The notes below the pieces were generated by a model that was not told where the DNA came from, did not search any database, and saw nothing but the letters and a program-made list of their open reading frames with translations. DNA of 64,000 bases from an uncultured Acidimicrobiales bacterium. Its GTDB lineage: Bacteria; Actinomycetota; Acidimicrobiia; Acidimicrobiales; SZUA-35. Position 1 is the stretch's first letter, and each line of letters starts with the position of its first letter. This document shows positions 54,277 to 63,269 of this stretch, in pieces. A program made the translations under genes and the position numbers. The DNA lies in assembly GCA_937922805.1 (NCBI GenBank), contig CALAJV010000018.1:62001-126000 (forward strand), in the 5' to 3' direction.

Positions 54277-55430
54277 TTGGATTGCCCTGGACTAGCACGA
54301 AGAGCAACGTCCAAATCGGCCGACGACCACTGCTCAGCGATCGCCGTTTGGACAGTATCGGCTTGGGTTGATGGGCTCAAACCTCCCACCGGTTGGTCTC
54401 GATCAAGATCGGCCGGGAACGCGTATCCTTCAGCGGCACACGCCAACGCTCGGTCCCGGGCGTCTTTGTCTTCTAAGTTGAGAAGATGGGGGTATACGGC
54501 CAAAACTATTCTCGTTCGATCTATTCGTTCCATCGCCCGCCCCATGGCCGAAGATACCTGTAGGAGATTAGCCATTCGGCGAACGTCAACGGTTCGATTT
54601 GTTCCAGCAGCGTGGAACAGAGCCGGGTTGAAGAAAACCGCATCACCCTTACTGAGTGGCAGTTGAACGTGGTTGGCATTGAAGTAGTCGATGAACTCAG
54701 GCTGGCGCCATGCGAGATAACCGGCTTCATACTTCTGAGAGTGTGGGAGGTATAAAGTCGGGCCGGTTTCGACTGGCATATCGATGTGAGCAATGGCTCC
54801 CTGTAGAGTAAGGAGCGGCGAAAGTCGGTGTACATGAGCCGGGAAGCGACTGGCTTGTTCATTGGACATGAATCCAAGGTGATAGTCGCGGTGAGGCTGT
54901 TGGGCTTCGCCCCCCGGATTCACAACGTTTACCTGGGATGTCATCTGGTAGCCAGGGCCGAGCCACGCCTGTGACGCAAACGCTACCGACGGGCACTGGT
55001 AGTAGTCGACGAAGAGTTTTGGGTCTGCCACCGCCAATTTTTCGAGCGCATTCCAGATCCGGTCGTTGGCACCAGGTTTGGCGAAGTGATCGCCGGCCGA
55101 ACGTCCGACGTTTCGTTCTTCCTCAATTATCGAGTAGAACCGCTTAGAGGCTGCGTCTAGTACCGATGGCGTGATTGCTGACCGAAACACTACAATGCCA
55201 GGTCCTTGTAACAGGGCCCGACTAACCTCGGCTTGAAGACTCAGGTGGTCGGCAGACCCTACGCTCAACCGATTCACCCGTTCGGCATCATAGACCACGA
55301 CTCCACTAGCGATCTCTGCGCATAGTGGATAGTTGGCTTGGCTCGTCTCGACTTCAACGATTTCGGCAAAGTCACCCAAACGGCAGTCGTGTTCAGAAAG
55401 CGGCGCAAGCATCTCAGGCATAGATCTCAT
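54273..55430 (-). CDS. Phytanoyl-CoA dioxygenase-like (PhyH) protein
   Basis: 385-aa Fe(II)/2-oxoglutarate oxygenase. The metal site is HRDYHLGF (HxD, ~residue 180) and a distal His in FHAAGTNRTVDVRRMANL (~275), which also supplies the 2-oxoglutarate Arg. The N-terminus before ~60 (SEHDCRLGDFAEIVEVE) is not part of the core fold. The chosen ATG at 55430 lies 42 bp after the MBL gene; a longer frame of 60 codons extends into it and is rejected. It overlaps the Gfo/Idh start (ATGA). Substrate unknown. Confidence 0.82.
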   Translation of the reverse strand: MRSMPEMLAPLSEHDCRLGDFAEIVEVETSQANYPLCAEIASGVVVYDAERVNRLSVGSADHLSLQAEVSRALLQGPGIVVFRSAITPSVLDAASKRFYSIIEEERNVGRSAGDHFAKPGANDRIWNALEKLAVADPKLFVDYYQCPSVAFASQAWLGPGYQMTSQVNVVNPGGEAQQPHRDYHLGFMSNEQASRFPAHVHRLSPLLTLQGAIAHIDMPVETGPTLYLPHSQKYEAGYLAWRQPEFIDYFNANHVQLPLSKGDAVFFNPALFHAAGTNRTVDVRRMANLLQVSSAMGRAMERIDRTRIVLAVYPHLLNLEDKDARDRALACAAEGYAFPADLDRDQPVGGLSPSTQADTVQTAIAEQWSSADLDVALRASPGQSK

Positions 55431-55471
55431 TATGGACCGGCGAGCTCCCGATCCGCCTATCCGGCCTATGG

Positions 55472-56365
55472 TCAGCCGAGAATCGATGTGCCATCCACGT
55501 AGCCAAGAGTTACAAGCTTGGTTCCCGGAGAGAGCCTCTTCATCTCGGCTTCGATAGGAGCGACGTCGGTGTCGATGGAAAATCCGGGGAGCCAGTTGTC
55601 GTGATGGCACAGCACAACCTTTTTGGGATCGAGCAATTCAACCTGTCGGCCAACGAACTGGGCCAACGAACCTTGGATCGGATCTCCATCAATATTTCCT
55701 CGACCGGCCGCCGCCAGTATTGCAACATCTGGTTCGGGGACTTCCTCAAGCATCGCTGACCAATGACCAGAAGTGTCTTGGTAAAAGATCGAGCCGTCGG
55801 GCGTTTCGATGAAATAGACGAGAGCACCTCCGTCACCTCGATCTCCTTGGTTGCTGGTCTGCAGGTGTTCAATGGCTGCTCGATCGAGGTCGGTGCCAAG
55901 GTAGTTCACCAGCTCGGCAAACCGTTCTTGCCGGTCATGCCACAACACGCCAAGGTCGCCTACACAGGGAACATCAGCTTGGCTCATCTCGCTGTGAGAC
56001 CAGACGCACGAGTGCAGGCTTGGCAACACCCGGACGGTCACACCCTCCCCAAGCTCGATCGTTTCTCCACCAGAAACACAAATAAGTTGATCGAGCGGAA
56101 CGCCCGCTTGTTCCATGATTCGTACAGTCTCGTAGCTACCTATGATTTTCGCTCCGGTCTGAGCTGCGATTCGTTCGGCGCCGTACAAATGGTCGAAATG
56201 AGAATGACCGATCAGAATCCAATCACATTCGCTGATGTCTTCGGTTCGAATCCCAGGACCTGCTGCTGTGTCGGCACGGTCTATATAGGCATCCAGGAAA
56301 ATGTCGAGACCAGCGGTCTTCAAACAAAACGTAGCACAGCCATACCAATCCAGCGTCGTAGTCAC
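55472..56365 (-). CDS. MBL-fold metallo-hydrolase
   Basis: 297-aa MBL-fold protein (UlaG-like). The metal motif is ILIGHSHFDHLYG, LPSLHSCV provides a further His, YQDTSGHWSAM and VLCHHDNWL complete the set. The GTG start at 56365 follows GGGGAGG, eight bases upstream; the frame 14 codons longer begins without a site. It is the first gene of the MBL/PhyH/Gfo-Idh operon. It could hydrolyse a lactone or phosphate ester in the same pathway. Confidence 0.8.
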   Translation of the reverse strand: MTTTLDWYGCATFCLKTAGLDIFLDAYIDRADTAAGPGIRTEDISECDWILIGHSHFDHLYGAERIAAQTGAKIIGSYETVRIMEQAGVPLDQLICVSGGETIELGEGVTVRVLPSLHSCVWSHSEMSQADVPCVGDLGVLWHDRQERFAELVNYLGTDLDRAAIEHLQTSNQGDRGDGGALVYFIETPDGSIFYQDTSGHWSAMLEEVPEPDVAILAAAGRGNIDGDPIQGSLAQFVGRQVELLDPKKVVLCHHDNWLPGFSIDTDVAPIEAEMKRLSPGTKLVTLGYVDGTSILG

Positions 56366-56486
56366 GACCGAACCTCCCCTAGCTAAGCCGACCCCGTAGA
56401 CAGCCAACTAAAACCAGGGTAACAGCAACAGTGGCTTAGCGGCCGTTGCCCACTAAGGCTCGCAAACGAACTCGTGCTGGTGAGCG

Positions 56487-58292
56487 CTACTTGATTTGAT
56501 ATGCCACGATCACTGGTGGTCGGTCATAGCTACCCACCTGGCCTGCCTCGTCGAGCGACATGTACAGGGTTGAACTTTCTGGATCAAAGGTGGCTCCGTT
56601 GATTCGGTGCTGCCCGTTTCCATCGAACGGGACACTCCACCGCCCAGAGTCGTACGGTCGGGGGGAACTCGGGTCCTTTGCCGACGCGATCTCATCCAGG
56701 TCGAACAGCCAATAGTAGTTGTACACGTCGGCTGCTTTGTACGAGCAATATCCTCCGCATAGGTTCCCGTTGTCCTGCGTTATCTTGTAGCCGATCCCGG
56801 AATCGATGCCGCCACTGCTGCCGACGACTGCGAAGGTGCGCGTTCCGGGCACGATGAATCCGTAAACGCCTCGAGAGAGGAAGTTCCACGTTGGCGAGGC
56901 TGTTCCTCTTTTCGTTTCACGAGCGTTGGACGCGAGCGGGCTATTTTCGGGAAATACCATCTGGGTATTGGTTGCTATTGGCCCCGGGCTAGTTCGTTTG
57001 ATCGAGCCCGCGTCTAGGCCGAACAGCGATGGCCCTTGGCTATAGCGGCTAATTATGGAGTAGTTCGATGCCCAGCCGCTCAGAATCGAACCTCCGACGG
57101 TGCTTTGCCATTCCGAAGGAACTGGTGACATGTATCCAGCGGCTTTGGCCCCGCCTTCCATCTTGTGCATTCCTGTTACCTGGCCGTCCAAGTCGTTGGC
57201 GTTTGAGATGACCAGCGTTGTATCTCGGGCGCCGCCTGACGCGTCGTACCATCGCTCGGCGTTAACCACCAAGCTGTTGTCAAGTACATACAGTCCGGTT
57301 ATTCGGTCAAGAGCGTCTGGGTTAGATACCCGATCAAGCACCGTAGTGAACGGTTGACGAGGCTTGTCGACTACAGGCAGCGAACTGAGGCTGCGGCTGG
57401 TACCGAGTTGGTTCGGAATGGTGAACTCAGCTATCGCGTTGTCGTGTGAGTGTCCGACAATAAACAACGATCGGTTCGCTCGGTTGTAGGCCAATGTGCC
57501 GACCGCGTAGTTAGAACTCGATGCTCCATAGTCTTGCGACGAAACTCGGAAGGCTCCTCGATATGCAAAGTTGCCAATTGAGGCCAATCCAGCATCAACC
57601 GGCGGTTTGGTCGTTGGTTCGGTTGTGGATGATGGATCGGTCGGCGCCGGGGTTGACGTCTGTCTATCGGTTGTCGACGTTTTGATTGGTCGAGTGGTAG
57701 TCGGTTTGTCATTCGGCACCTCAGAGGGATCATCCTTTGGGGCGCTGTCACCTGGGTTACTTGATACCTTCGGTGGGTCTGGGTTCGTCGGATCAGGGGT
57801 TGTCGTCGAGGTGTTCGAACCTAGCGCTATCTGATCCTCGCTGTCGGGGGTTGACGAAGAAGCAGTGGTTGATGTCGCCGGTATGGCCAGAACGTCTGAG
57901 TCCGGACCGACCCCGTATCTAAACTGTCGACGGTCGTCTCTGGCTGTGCGTTTCATCGTGCGCTTGCCGTGCCTAGTACGACCTTCGCCTCGACGGTCCC
58001 GATCCGAACTTCTGTAGTTCTTTTTCTCGTCGCGTCTATCGAGATCACCTTTCTGGTGCGAGCCGGCGGCGACTTCAGTTGTCGACGTTTCGGTGCCCGG
58101 GAACAGAGTTACCCCAGCGACGACAACCATCGTTAGAGCTGCAAGGCCGAGCGTCGCAATAGCCGCCCGCGCTCGGAACCTTAGCCGTCGCCCTCGAGAG
58201 CGTACGGCGTTTAAACGGTCGGGTCGGGTAGGCAGGTCTAAGGCCCGAGACTCCAACCTGCTGGCTAAACGATCCTCAAGGTCAGATGTCAT
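56487..58292 (-). CDS. Membrane partner of ECF sigma factor, propeller-like exterior
   Basis: 601-aa single-pass protein. Residues 1-42 are cytoplasmic (DLEDRLASRLESRALDLPTRPDRLNAVRS, basic at 31-42). Residues ~43-64 are the membrane helix (AAIATLGLAALTMVVVAGVTLF). Residues ~65-235 are a Ser/Thr/Pro-rich spacer with charged patches. Residues ~240-601 form a large exported domain with repeated short beta-like units (LAYNRANRSLFIVGHS, LYVLDNSLVVNAERW, GATFDPESSTLYMSLDE), which suggests a beta-propeller. Its start overlaps the sigma stop by 4 nt. An anti-sigma role is inferred from arrangement. Confidence 0.75.
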   Translation of the reverse strand: MTSDLEDRLASRLESRALDLPTRPDRLNAVRSRGRRLRFRARAAIATLGLAALTMVVVAGVTLFPGTETSTTEVAAGSHQKGDLDRRDEKKNYRSSDRDRRGEGRTRHGKRTMKRTARDDRRQFRYGVGPDSDVLAIPATSTTASSSTPDSEDQIALGSNTSTTTPDPTNPDPPKVSSNPGDSAPKDDPSEVPNDKPTTTRPIKTSTTDRQTSTPAPTDPSSTTEPTTKPPVDAGLASIGNFAYRGAFRVSSQDYGASSSNYAVGTLAYNRANRSLFIVGHSHDNAIAEFTIPNQLGTSRSLSSLPVVDKPRQPFTTVLDRVSNPDALDRITGLYVLDNSLVVNAERWYDASGGARDTTLVISNANDLDGQVTGMHKMEGGAKAAGYMSPVPSEWQSTVGGSILSGWASNYSIISRYSQGPSLFGLDAGSIKRTSPGPIATNTQMVFPENSPLASNARETKRGTASPTWNFLSRGVYGFIVPGTRTFAVVGSSGGIDSGIGYKITQDNGNLCGGYCSYKAADVYNYYWLFDLDEIASAKDPSSPRPYDSGRWSVPFDGNGQHRINGATFDPESSTLYMSLDEAGQVGSYDRPPVIVAYQIK

Positions 58293-58861
58293 TGCTGCTC
58301 CAGAAGTGGTTCAAGCTGGTCAAGCGCCCGCGAAAGACGACTCTTGACGGTGCCAGTGGCAATCCCAAGTGCGTGGGCTGTCTCAGCAGTCGACCAACCG
58401 AGGAGATATCGAAGCACGACAACCGATCGCGCCTCAAGGGAAAGGCAATTAAGGGCCATGTCCAGGTCTGCATCTATGCTTGGACGGCCCGCTGGGTGAA
58501 GGCCGGAAACGAACTGGCCGGAAGCGTCGTGATCGACAATGTTGTTGGTCAGCATCTCCCGCCTACGATTGCGGATGCGGTTTCGAGCCCAGTTCATACT
58601 AATTCGATAGACCCATCCAGCGGGACTGTTGTACGATTTAACCTTGCGCCAACGCTGGTAGGCCCGGGCCATCCCCTCATCGACTGCTTCGTTGGCAAGA
58701 TCGACGTCGCCGAGAGCGAGAGCCAGTGCCGCTGCCAACCTTCGACCGTCTTCACGGTAGAAGAGTTGGAAGTCCTCGTCGTCGGTTCGGGCGGCAGAAC
58801 GGACGGGTAAGACCTCGCTCAGCAGCATTGGGTCGTGCATCGTCACGCTACAGACACCCAC
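58289..58861 (-). CDS. ECF RNA polymerase sigma factor (pair 3, SigE-type)
   Basis: 190-aa ECF sigma. Region 2: FQLFYREDGRRLAAALALALGDVDLANEAVDEGMARAYQRW, then NWARNRIRNRRRE. Region 4: ALNCLSLEARSVVVLRYLLGWSTAETAHALGIATGTVKSRLSRAL, a clear HTH. GTG 58861 or ATG 58840 (MHDPMLL) may be the start; neither has a good site. A GGAAC-like element lies ~10-20 bp before the GTG, consistent with a self-regulated ECF promoter, which would favour the ATG. The stop overlaps the membrane-partner start (ATGA). Confidence 0.85.
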   Translation of the reverse strand: MGVCSVTMHDPMLLSEVLPVRSAARTDDEDFQLFYREDGRRLAAALALALGDVDLANEAVDEGMARAYQRWRKVKSYNSPAGWVYRISMNWARNRIRNRRREMLTNNIVDHDASGQFVSGLHPAGRPSIDADLDMALNCLSLEARSVVVLRYLLGWSTAETAHALGIATGTVKSRLSRALDQLEPLLEQQ

Positions 58862-59106
58862 CAGAGGGGCAAAAGGTTCCGTTCATTTTCAGTTTTCATC
58901 CCAAGGGCCCCCACCGCTCTACAAGATAGACCATATTTGGCTAACGATTAGCCCAGATCGATGCTGTCCCAGCGTTCAGATGGCGAACCAGAACCATTTG
59001 ATTCAGCCAACGGTCACGCGTCGCAGACAATGAATCACTATCTAGCTGCCAACCAAAATTGTGTCTCGACTACAGCCCAGTGGCCCCAAACTCTTAGACT
59101 CAGACC

Positions 59107-60249
59107 ATGGCATCTATCTATGATGAATCCCACGAGATGTTTCGAGACAGCTTCCGCAGCTTCGTGGCCAGCGACATGTCCCCCCACGGAGCGCAGTGGG
59201 AAGCCGACGGGATTATGGATCGCAACGTGTTTGTTGAGGCAGGTAAGCATGGATTCATTGGCACCGCAGTAGCAGAGAAATTCGGCGGAGGCGGTACCAA
59301 CGATTTCCGCTTCAACGCCATTGTTGGTGAAGAATTGGCGTTCGCCGGGATGGGTGGCGCTGGGCTTGGAATTACGCTTCACAACGATATTACTACGCCG
59401 TACTTTGTTGAATACTGCGATGAAGATCAAGCGACTCGGTGGCTGCCCGGCATCGCGTCAGGCGAGCTAGTGACCGCTATTGCCATGACCGAACCGGGAA
59501 CTGGATCTGATCTCGCTGCAATCGCTACCACTGCGGTCCGTGATGGGGATGAGTACATTTTGAACGGTGCTAAGACGTTCATCACTAACGGAATTAATTC
59601 CGACCTCATTATTGTCGTAGCCCGCACGGCTCCCGAAGGAGGCCACAAAGGAATGTCTCTGCTTGTTGTTGAGCGAGGCATGGAGGGATTCGAACGAGGC
59701 CGCAATCTCGAAAAGATTGGTCAACACTCCCAGGACACAGCTGAACTTTTCTTTAGTGACGTTCGGGTGCCGGTGGCTAATCGACTAGGCGACGAAGGGC
59801 GAGCGTTTGAATATCTGACCTTTAACTTGGCGCAAGAACGACTTTCGATTGGGTTATTCGGATTAGCAGCAGCTCGGGCCGCGATGGGTTGGACCGTGGA
59901 CTACGTGAAAGAACGAGAAGCCTTTGGTCAACCAATTGCTGCTTTTCAAAACACGAAGTTTGTGTTGGCTGAAGTTAGTACTGAAATTGAAGTCACGAGG
60001 CCGTTCATGGAGCAATGCATAACTCAGCTAAATAGCGGCGAGCTTAGCCCGGCTCAGGCGGCCCGAGCCAAGCTGTGGGGCACGGAGCTGCAAAACCGGA
60101 TCATTGACCGATGTCTCCAGCTATTTGGAGGCTACGGCTACACCAGTGAGTACCCGATTGGAAGGGCCTACGCTGACGCTCGGATCACGACAATCTACGG
60201 AGGCACATCCGAGATCATGAAGACCATCATTTCCAAAGAGGTTATTTAG
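59107..60249 (+). CDS. Acyl-CoA dehydrogenase
   Basis: 380-aa flavoenzyme of the acyl-CoA dehydrogenase family. [13 protein letters not shown] and [19 protein letters not shown] form the FAD/substrate core; [33 protein letters not shown] and the end [18 protein letters not shown] are typical; the catalytic base would be the Glu of GTSEI. It oxidises a CoA-linked chain and passes electrons to ETF. The VOC gene follows 3 nt later, so they are co-transcribed. Confidence 0.9.
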   Translation: MASIYDESHEMFRDSFRSFVASDMSPHGAQWEADGIMDRNVFVEAGKHGFIGTAVAEKFGGGGTNDFRFNAIVGEELAFAGMGGAGLGITLHNDITTPYFVEYCDEDQATRWLPGIASGELVTAIAMTEPGTGSDLAAIATTAVRDGDEYILNGAKTFITNGINSDLIIVVARTAPEGGHKGMSLLVVERGMEGFERGRNLEKIGQHSQDTAELFFSDVRVPVANRLGDEGRAFEYLTFNLAQERLSIGLFGLAAARAAMGWTVDYVKEREAFGQPIAAFQNTKFVLAEVSTEIEVTRPFMEQCITQLNSGELSPAQAARAKLWGTELQNRIIDRCLQLFGGYGYTSEYPIGRAYADARITTIYGGTSEIMKTIISKEVI

Positions 60250-60251
60250 CA

Positions 60252-60728
60252 GTGACATCAGCAACGAAAGGCAATGAACTTGATCGGCCGTTTCGAATAA
60301 TCGGATTCCAACAGGTGGCGATCGGCGGAACTGACCTAAATCAGCTCCGTCATTTTTGGTGCGACATTTTGGGTGTTGAGGCTGTTGGAAGCTACACCAG
60401 CGAACAAGAAAACGTCACCGAGGAAATTCTTCAGGTCGGCGAAGGTGTAGCAGCGGTCGAGATTGATCTCATGCAGCCGCTTGATCCTGAAGCTCGACCT
60501 CGGGTCGATAGCCCACCACTGAACCACATCGGCCTCTGGGTTGATGATCTGTCTAGCGCAGTTCGATGGTTAACAGAACAAGGCGTTCGCTTTACCCCGG
60601 GAGGAATCCGGCCTGGCGCAGCCGGCCACGACATTTGCTTCATTCATCCCAAGGGAAATGAGAGTGCTCCGCTTGGCGGCCACGGCGTTCTGATTGAATT
60701 GGTGCAAGCCCCTGCTTCTATGGTTTAG
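60252..60728 (+). CDS. VOC-superfamily protein (methylmalonyl-CoA-epimerase/lyase-like)
   Basis: 158-aa two-module glyoxalase-fold protein. The first module starts [18 protein letters not shown] and the second [28 protein letters not shown] and VLIELVQAP end the protein. The second module keeps its metal His (LNHIGLW) and the Glu of IELV. The first metal-ligand position reads Gln (FQQVAI) where His is usual. GTG start, 3 nt after the acyl-CoA dehydrogenase stop, which suggests shared CoA-ester metabolism. Confidence 0.8.
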   Translation: MTSATKGNELDRPFRIIGFQQVAIGGTDLNQLRHFWCDILGVEAVGSYTSEQENVTEEILQVGEGVAAVEIDLMQPLDPEARPRVDSPPLNHIGLWVDDLSSAVRWLTEQGVRFTPGGIRPGAAGHDICFIHPKGNESAPLGGHGVLIELVQAPASMV

Positions 60729-60781
60729 CACGATTTCTCCGTTTGCAGCTTGCCGACATCGGCCTCTGGTTGGGTTCAGGG

Positions 60782-61948
60782 CTACTGCTCCGACCGGGCT
60801 CGGCTCCACCACTTTTTTGGGCTGACCCTTTTCCCTCGTTTGGACCAATCGTCAATGCGTAAGGCTTGCTTACGTAGACGAGAACCAGCAATCAGCCGCC
60901 ACAGACGGTTTCGTCGTTTGCTGTAATCCCTTGTCCAGGGGCAAACTCGGACACATATGGCGCAATCGGTATTGACCTTAGACCAATAGCTGAAGCAAGC
61001 TTCGCCGTCGACCGACCACTTGTTGACACCTTTTAGGCCCGATCGGTTGAGCGCCACTGGTACCGGTCCGCCGGCCGGAATAGCCGACGCCGGGCACGCT
61101 TCGGCGCAACGGTCGCAGTTCTGGCAGAACGCCTTTACTCCAAACGGTTTCGGCTTGTCTGCACAGACCGGAAGGTCGGTGAAGATCTTCCCAAAGCGAA
61201 GTCGAGGTCCGAACTCGGGCGTAATCACCAATCCGTGTCGGCCATATTCACCCAAACCGGCTGCAATCGCTAATGGAATGGCCAAGGCTGTGTCGTTCAT
61301 TGAAGGCACCGCTTGATAGCCAAGATTTCGAATGTACTGGGCAACACCGAGTAGCACAGCAGCATCTTGGGAGTAGCCAAGGCCAGTTGCTGCTCCGGAG
61401 AGAGCCGATGGAGCCGTCTTGATTAGTTCATCGTCCATTGCCTGGCCGATTACGATCACATGGGTCAGCCCATCTGGAAGTGTGTTTGCCTTGCCTGCGC
61501 CTGACACGTGATCGAACCGCTCGGTATAGATCCATCGCTCGTCGAGTTGCGCAACTCCCACTATGTCGGCGCCAAAGAGCTTTGCTATGTGCTTAATCTC
61601 TGCAGTTGTTTCGGTGCTGCTTTCGAGGACCACTTTTTGCTCCGGACCTTCTCGCAGCATCGAGAGTGGATCAAGAAAACCATCGCGGCGCCCTTGGTCT
61701 TGGAAGAGTTCAGTGAAGATATCGCTGACATGCCATGATGCGTTCCGTAGCGCGTAGTCGCGCTGAGTGAACCCGTTAGCAGTCCGCCATTTTTCCAGCG
61801 GACGTCGATATGTAGCGTAGAACCGCTCCGCTTTCTCGGTTCGAACCGTGACGTCCCAGAATGATCGAGCAAACACATCGTTGACCTGGCTGAATCGTTC
61901 AAAGTCCTCCAAGACTTCGAACCCGGCAAGCTCATCGTGCTGGTTCAT
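60782..61948 (-). CDS. Reductive-dehalogenase-like corrinoid/Fe-S protein, cytosolic
   Basis: 388-aa protein. The N-terminus (FERFSQVNDVFARSFWD) and GADIVGVAQLDERWIYTERF resemble reductive dehalogenases. A corrinoid/active-site segment follows with GYQAVPSMNDTALAIPLAIAAG, GEYGRHGLVITPEFGPRLR and KIFTDLPV. Two [4Fe-4S] clusters are visible: CQNCDRCAEACP and TDCAICVRVCPW (with an upstream CFSYW). There is no Tat signal and no membrane anchor, unlike respiratory RdhA, and no RdhB gene. Its start overlaps the upstream amine-oxidase-like gene by 4 nt. The epoxyqueuosine-reductase family is the other relative with two clusters; the N-terminal and GPRxR motifs favour the dehalogenase type. The substrate is unknown. 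Confidence 0.8.
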   Translation of the reverse strand: MNQHDELAGFEVLEDFERFSQVNDVFARSFWDVTVRTEKAERFYATYRRPLEKWRTANGFTQRDYALRNASWHVSDIFTELFQDQGRRDGFLDPLSMLREGPEQKVVLESSTETTAEIKHIAKLFGADIVGVAQLDERWIYTERFDHVSGAGKANTLPDGLTHVIVIGQAMDDELIKTAPSALSGAATGLGYSQDAAVLLGVAQYIRNLGYQAVPSMNDTALAIPLAIAAGLGEYGRHGLVITPEFGPRLRFGKIFTDLPVCADKPKPFGVKAFCQNCDRCAEACPASAIPAGGPVPVALNRSGLKGVNKWSVDGEACFSYWSKVNTDCAICVRVCPWTRDYSKRRNRLWRLIAGSRLRKQALRIDDWSKRGKRVSPKKWWSRARSEQ

Positions 61949-63129
61949 GTCGCCACTAGTCGGGTTCGGTCGAATACCTCAATATCTAGAGTGCTAGTTC
62001 CGTGTAACATTTTCTGGGCCATCGCCTCTCCAATGGCTGCTGAATGTTTGAACCCATGGCCGCTGCAAGGAGACGCGTAGAGAACCCGATCCGAGCTTGG
62101 GTGAGCGTCAATCAAGAAGTGTTCGTCAGTGGTCATGGTGTAAAGGCAGGCAACTGCCTTGACGCATTCAGAGGTAAGGCCGTCGATCCGATGGCGGGCG
62201 ATATCGTGATAGAAGTCGTTGATCTCCGAAACTGGAACTGTACGATCGACCGTTCTCGGATCGCACCGATCGACGAACTGTTCAGTCAACACTTTCATTC
62301 CAGGTATTCCGCCGTGGGGCATTGGGAACGAAGAAAAGTAGTCGTCCGGCGTCTCCCCAACCCAGATAATGAATGGAAAACACTCTGGTCGAAACATCTC
62401 CGGATCTTCAGGCCTAAACCAGTACACGGTTTGGCGAGTGACGTACGTGTGCTCTCGATCGAGTGGCGGCGCCAGGTCAGCGAACCAGGGCCCGGCCGCT
62501 ACGACGACCGCTTCGGCCACAACGTTCGTGCCGTCCTGTAGACGGATTGTTGTTAGATCGTTCGTGACTGAAATGTTCGTGACCGTCTGGTGAGTTCTGA
62601 TCTCGGCGCCGTTCCCTCTAGCCAAACGGAGATGAGTGTCGACTGCCCGTTCAGCCATAACTACTCCCCCAGTTGGTTCGAAGCCAACTATCTGGTCGTC
62701 AGTCGTTTGGATCTGGGGATAGCGGGATCTGGTGGTTGCCGCGTCTAATAATTCAAAGTCGATCCCAGAGTCGGCTGCGATCGAAGCAGATATCCGGGCG
62801 AAATCGTTCCAACGGTCACCTGCAGCTGGTGTGTCGGGAGTAATTATGCAACCGCCCGATTGGTGGTAAAGTTTGTCGCCGGTTTCGGCTGCCAATTCGG
62901 CCCAAATCTGGTGGGATCGAGCAACGAACGGTAGGTAACGCGGTCCTTCACCAACTGCGAGTCTGGTGATACGAGTTTCAGCGTTAGTCGAGCCGAAGTC
63001 GTGAGGTGGGTCGTACCGGTCGATACCGAGGACTCTCGCCCCAGTTTTAGATGCCTGGAATAACGCTGAGCTGCCGACCGCTCCCAATCCAACAACCACG
63101 AGATCATAGGGCGAACCGGCATCAGTCAT
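61945..63129 (-). CDS. FAD-dependent amine oxidase, monomeric-sarcosine-oxidase type
   Basis: 394-aa flavoenzyme. The dinucleotide fold is VVVGLGAVGSSALFQASKTGARVLGIDRYDPPH. The likely covalent-FAD Cys is in VACLYTMTTDEHFLID, which matches the AVCMYTKTxDEHF site of monomeric sarcosine oxidases; SGHGFKHSAAIGE follows. It would oxidise N-methylated amino acids and release H2O2. The ATG at 63129 is chosen because the 24-codon longer frame is polar and lies in a hairpin region. The stop overlaps the reductive-dehalogenase-like start. Confidence 0.88.
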   Translation of the reverse strand: MTDAGSPYDLVVVGLGAVGSSALFQASKTGARVLGIDRYDPPHDFGSTNAETRITRLAVGEGPRYLPFVARSHQIWAELAAETGDKLYHQSGGCIITPDTPAAGDRWNDFARISASIAADSGIDFELLDAATTRSRYPQIQTTDDQIVGFEPTGGVVMAERAVDTHLRLARGNGAEIRTHQTVTNISVTNDLTTIRLQDGTNVVAEAVVVAAGPWFADLAPPLDREHTYVTRQTVYWFRPEDPEMFRPECFPFIIWVGETPDDYFSSFPMPHGGIPGMKVLTEQFVDRCDPRTVDRTVPVSEINDFYHDIARHRIDGLTSECVKAVACLYTMTTDEHFLIDAHPSSDRVLYASPCSGHGFKHSAAIGEAMAQKMLHGTSTLDIEVFDRTRLVAT

Positions 63130-63200
63130 ACCATTGATGTTTATCGTTTGGATCGAGACTTTGCTAATCGACTGCCGTCGGAGTTGATCTCGGCTCGGCA

Positions 63201-63236
63201 TGCTCTGCCATCGCCGTCAGAATCGATGGCAGAGCA
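63201..63236. terminator. Strong 13-bp stem-loop between RTX and amine-oxidase genes
   Basis: TGCTCTGCCATCG (63201-63213) and CGATGGCAGAGCA (63224-63236) pair perfectly around a 10-nt loop. It lies 34 bp after the stop of the RTX gene (minus strand) and ~70 bp upstream of the amine-oxidase start. No U-run follows; a U-less terminator or an attenuator is likely. Confidence 0.6.
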
Positions 63237-63269
63237 AGGTTAGGAATTACAACGAGCAGCCTGTGGAAT

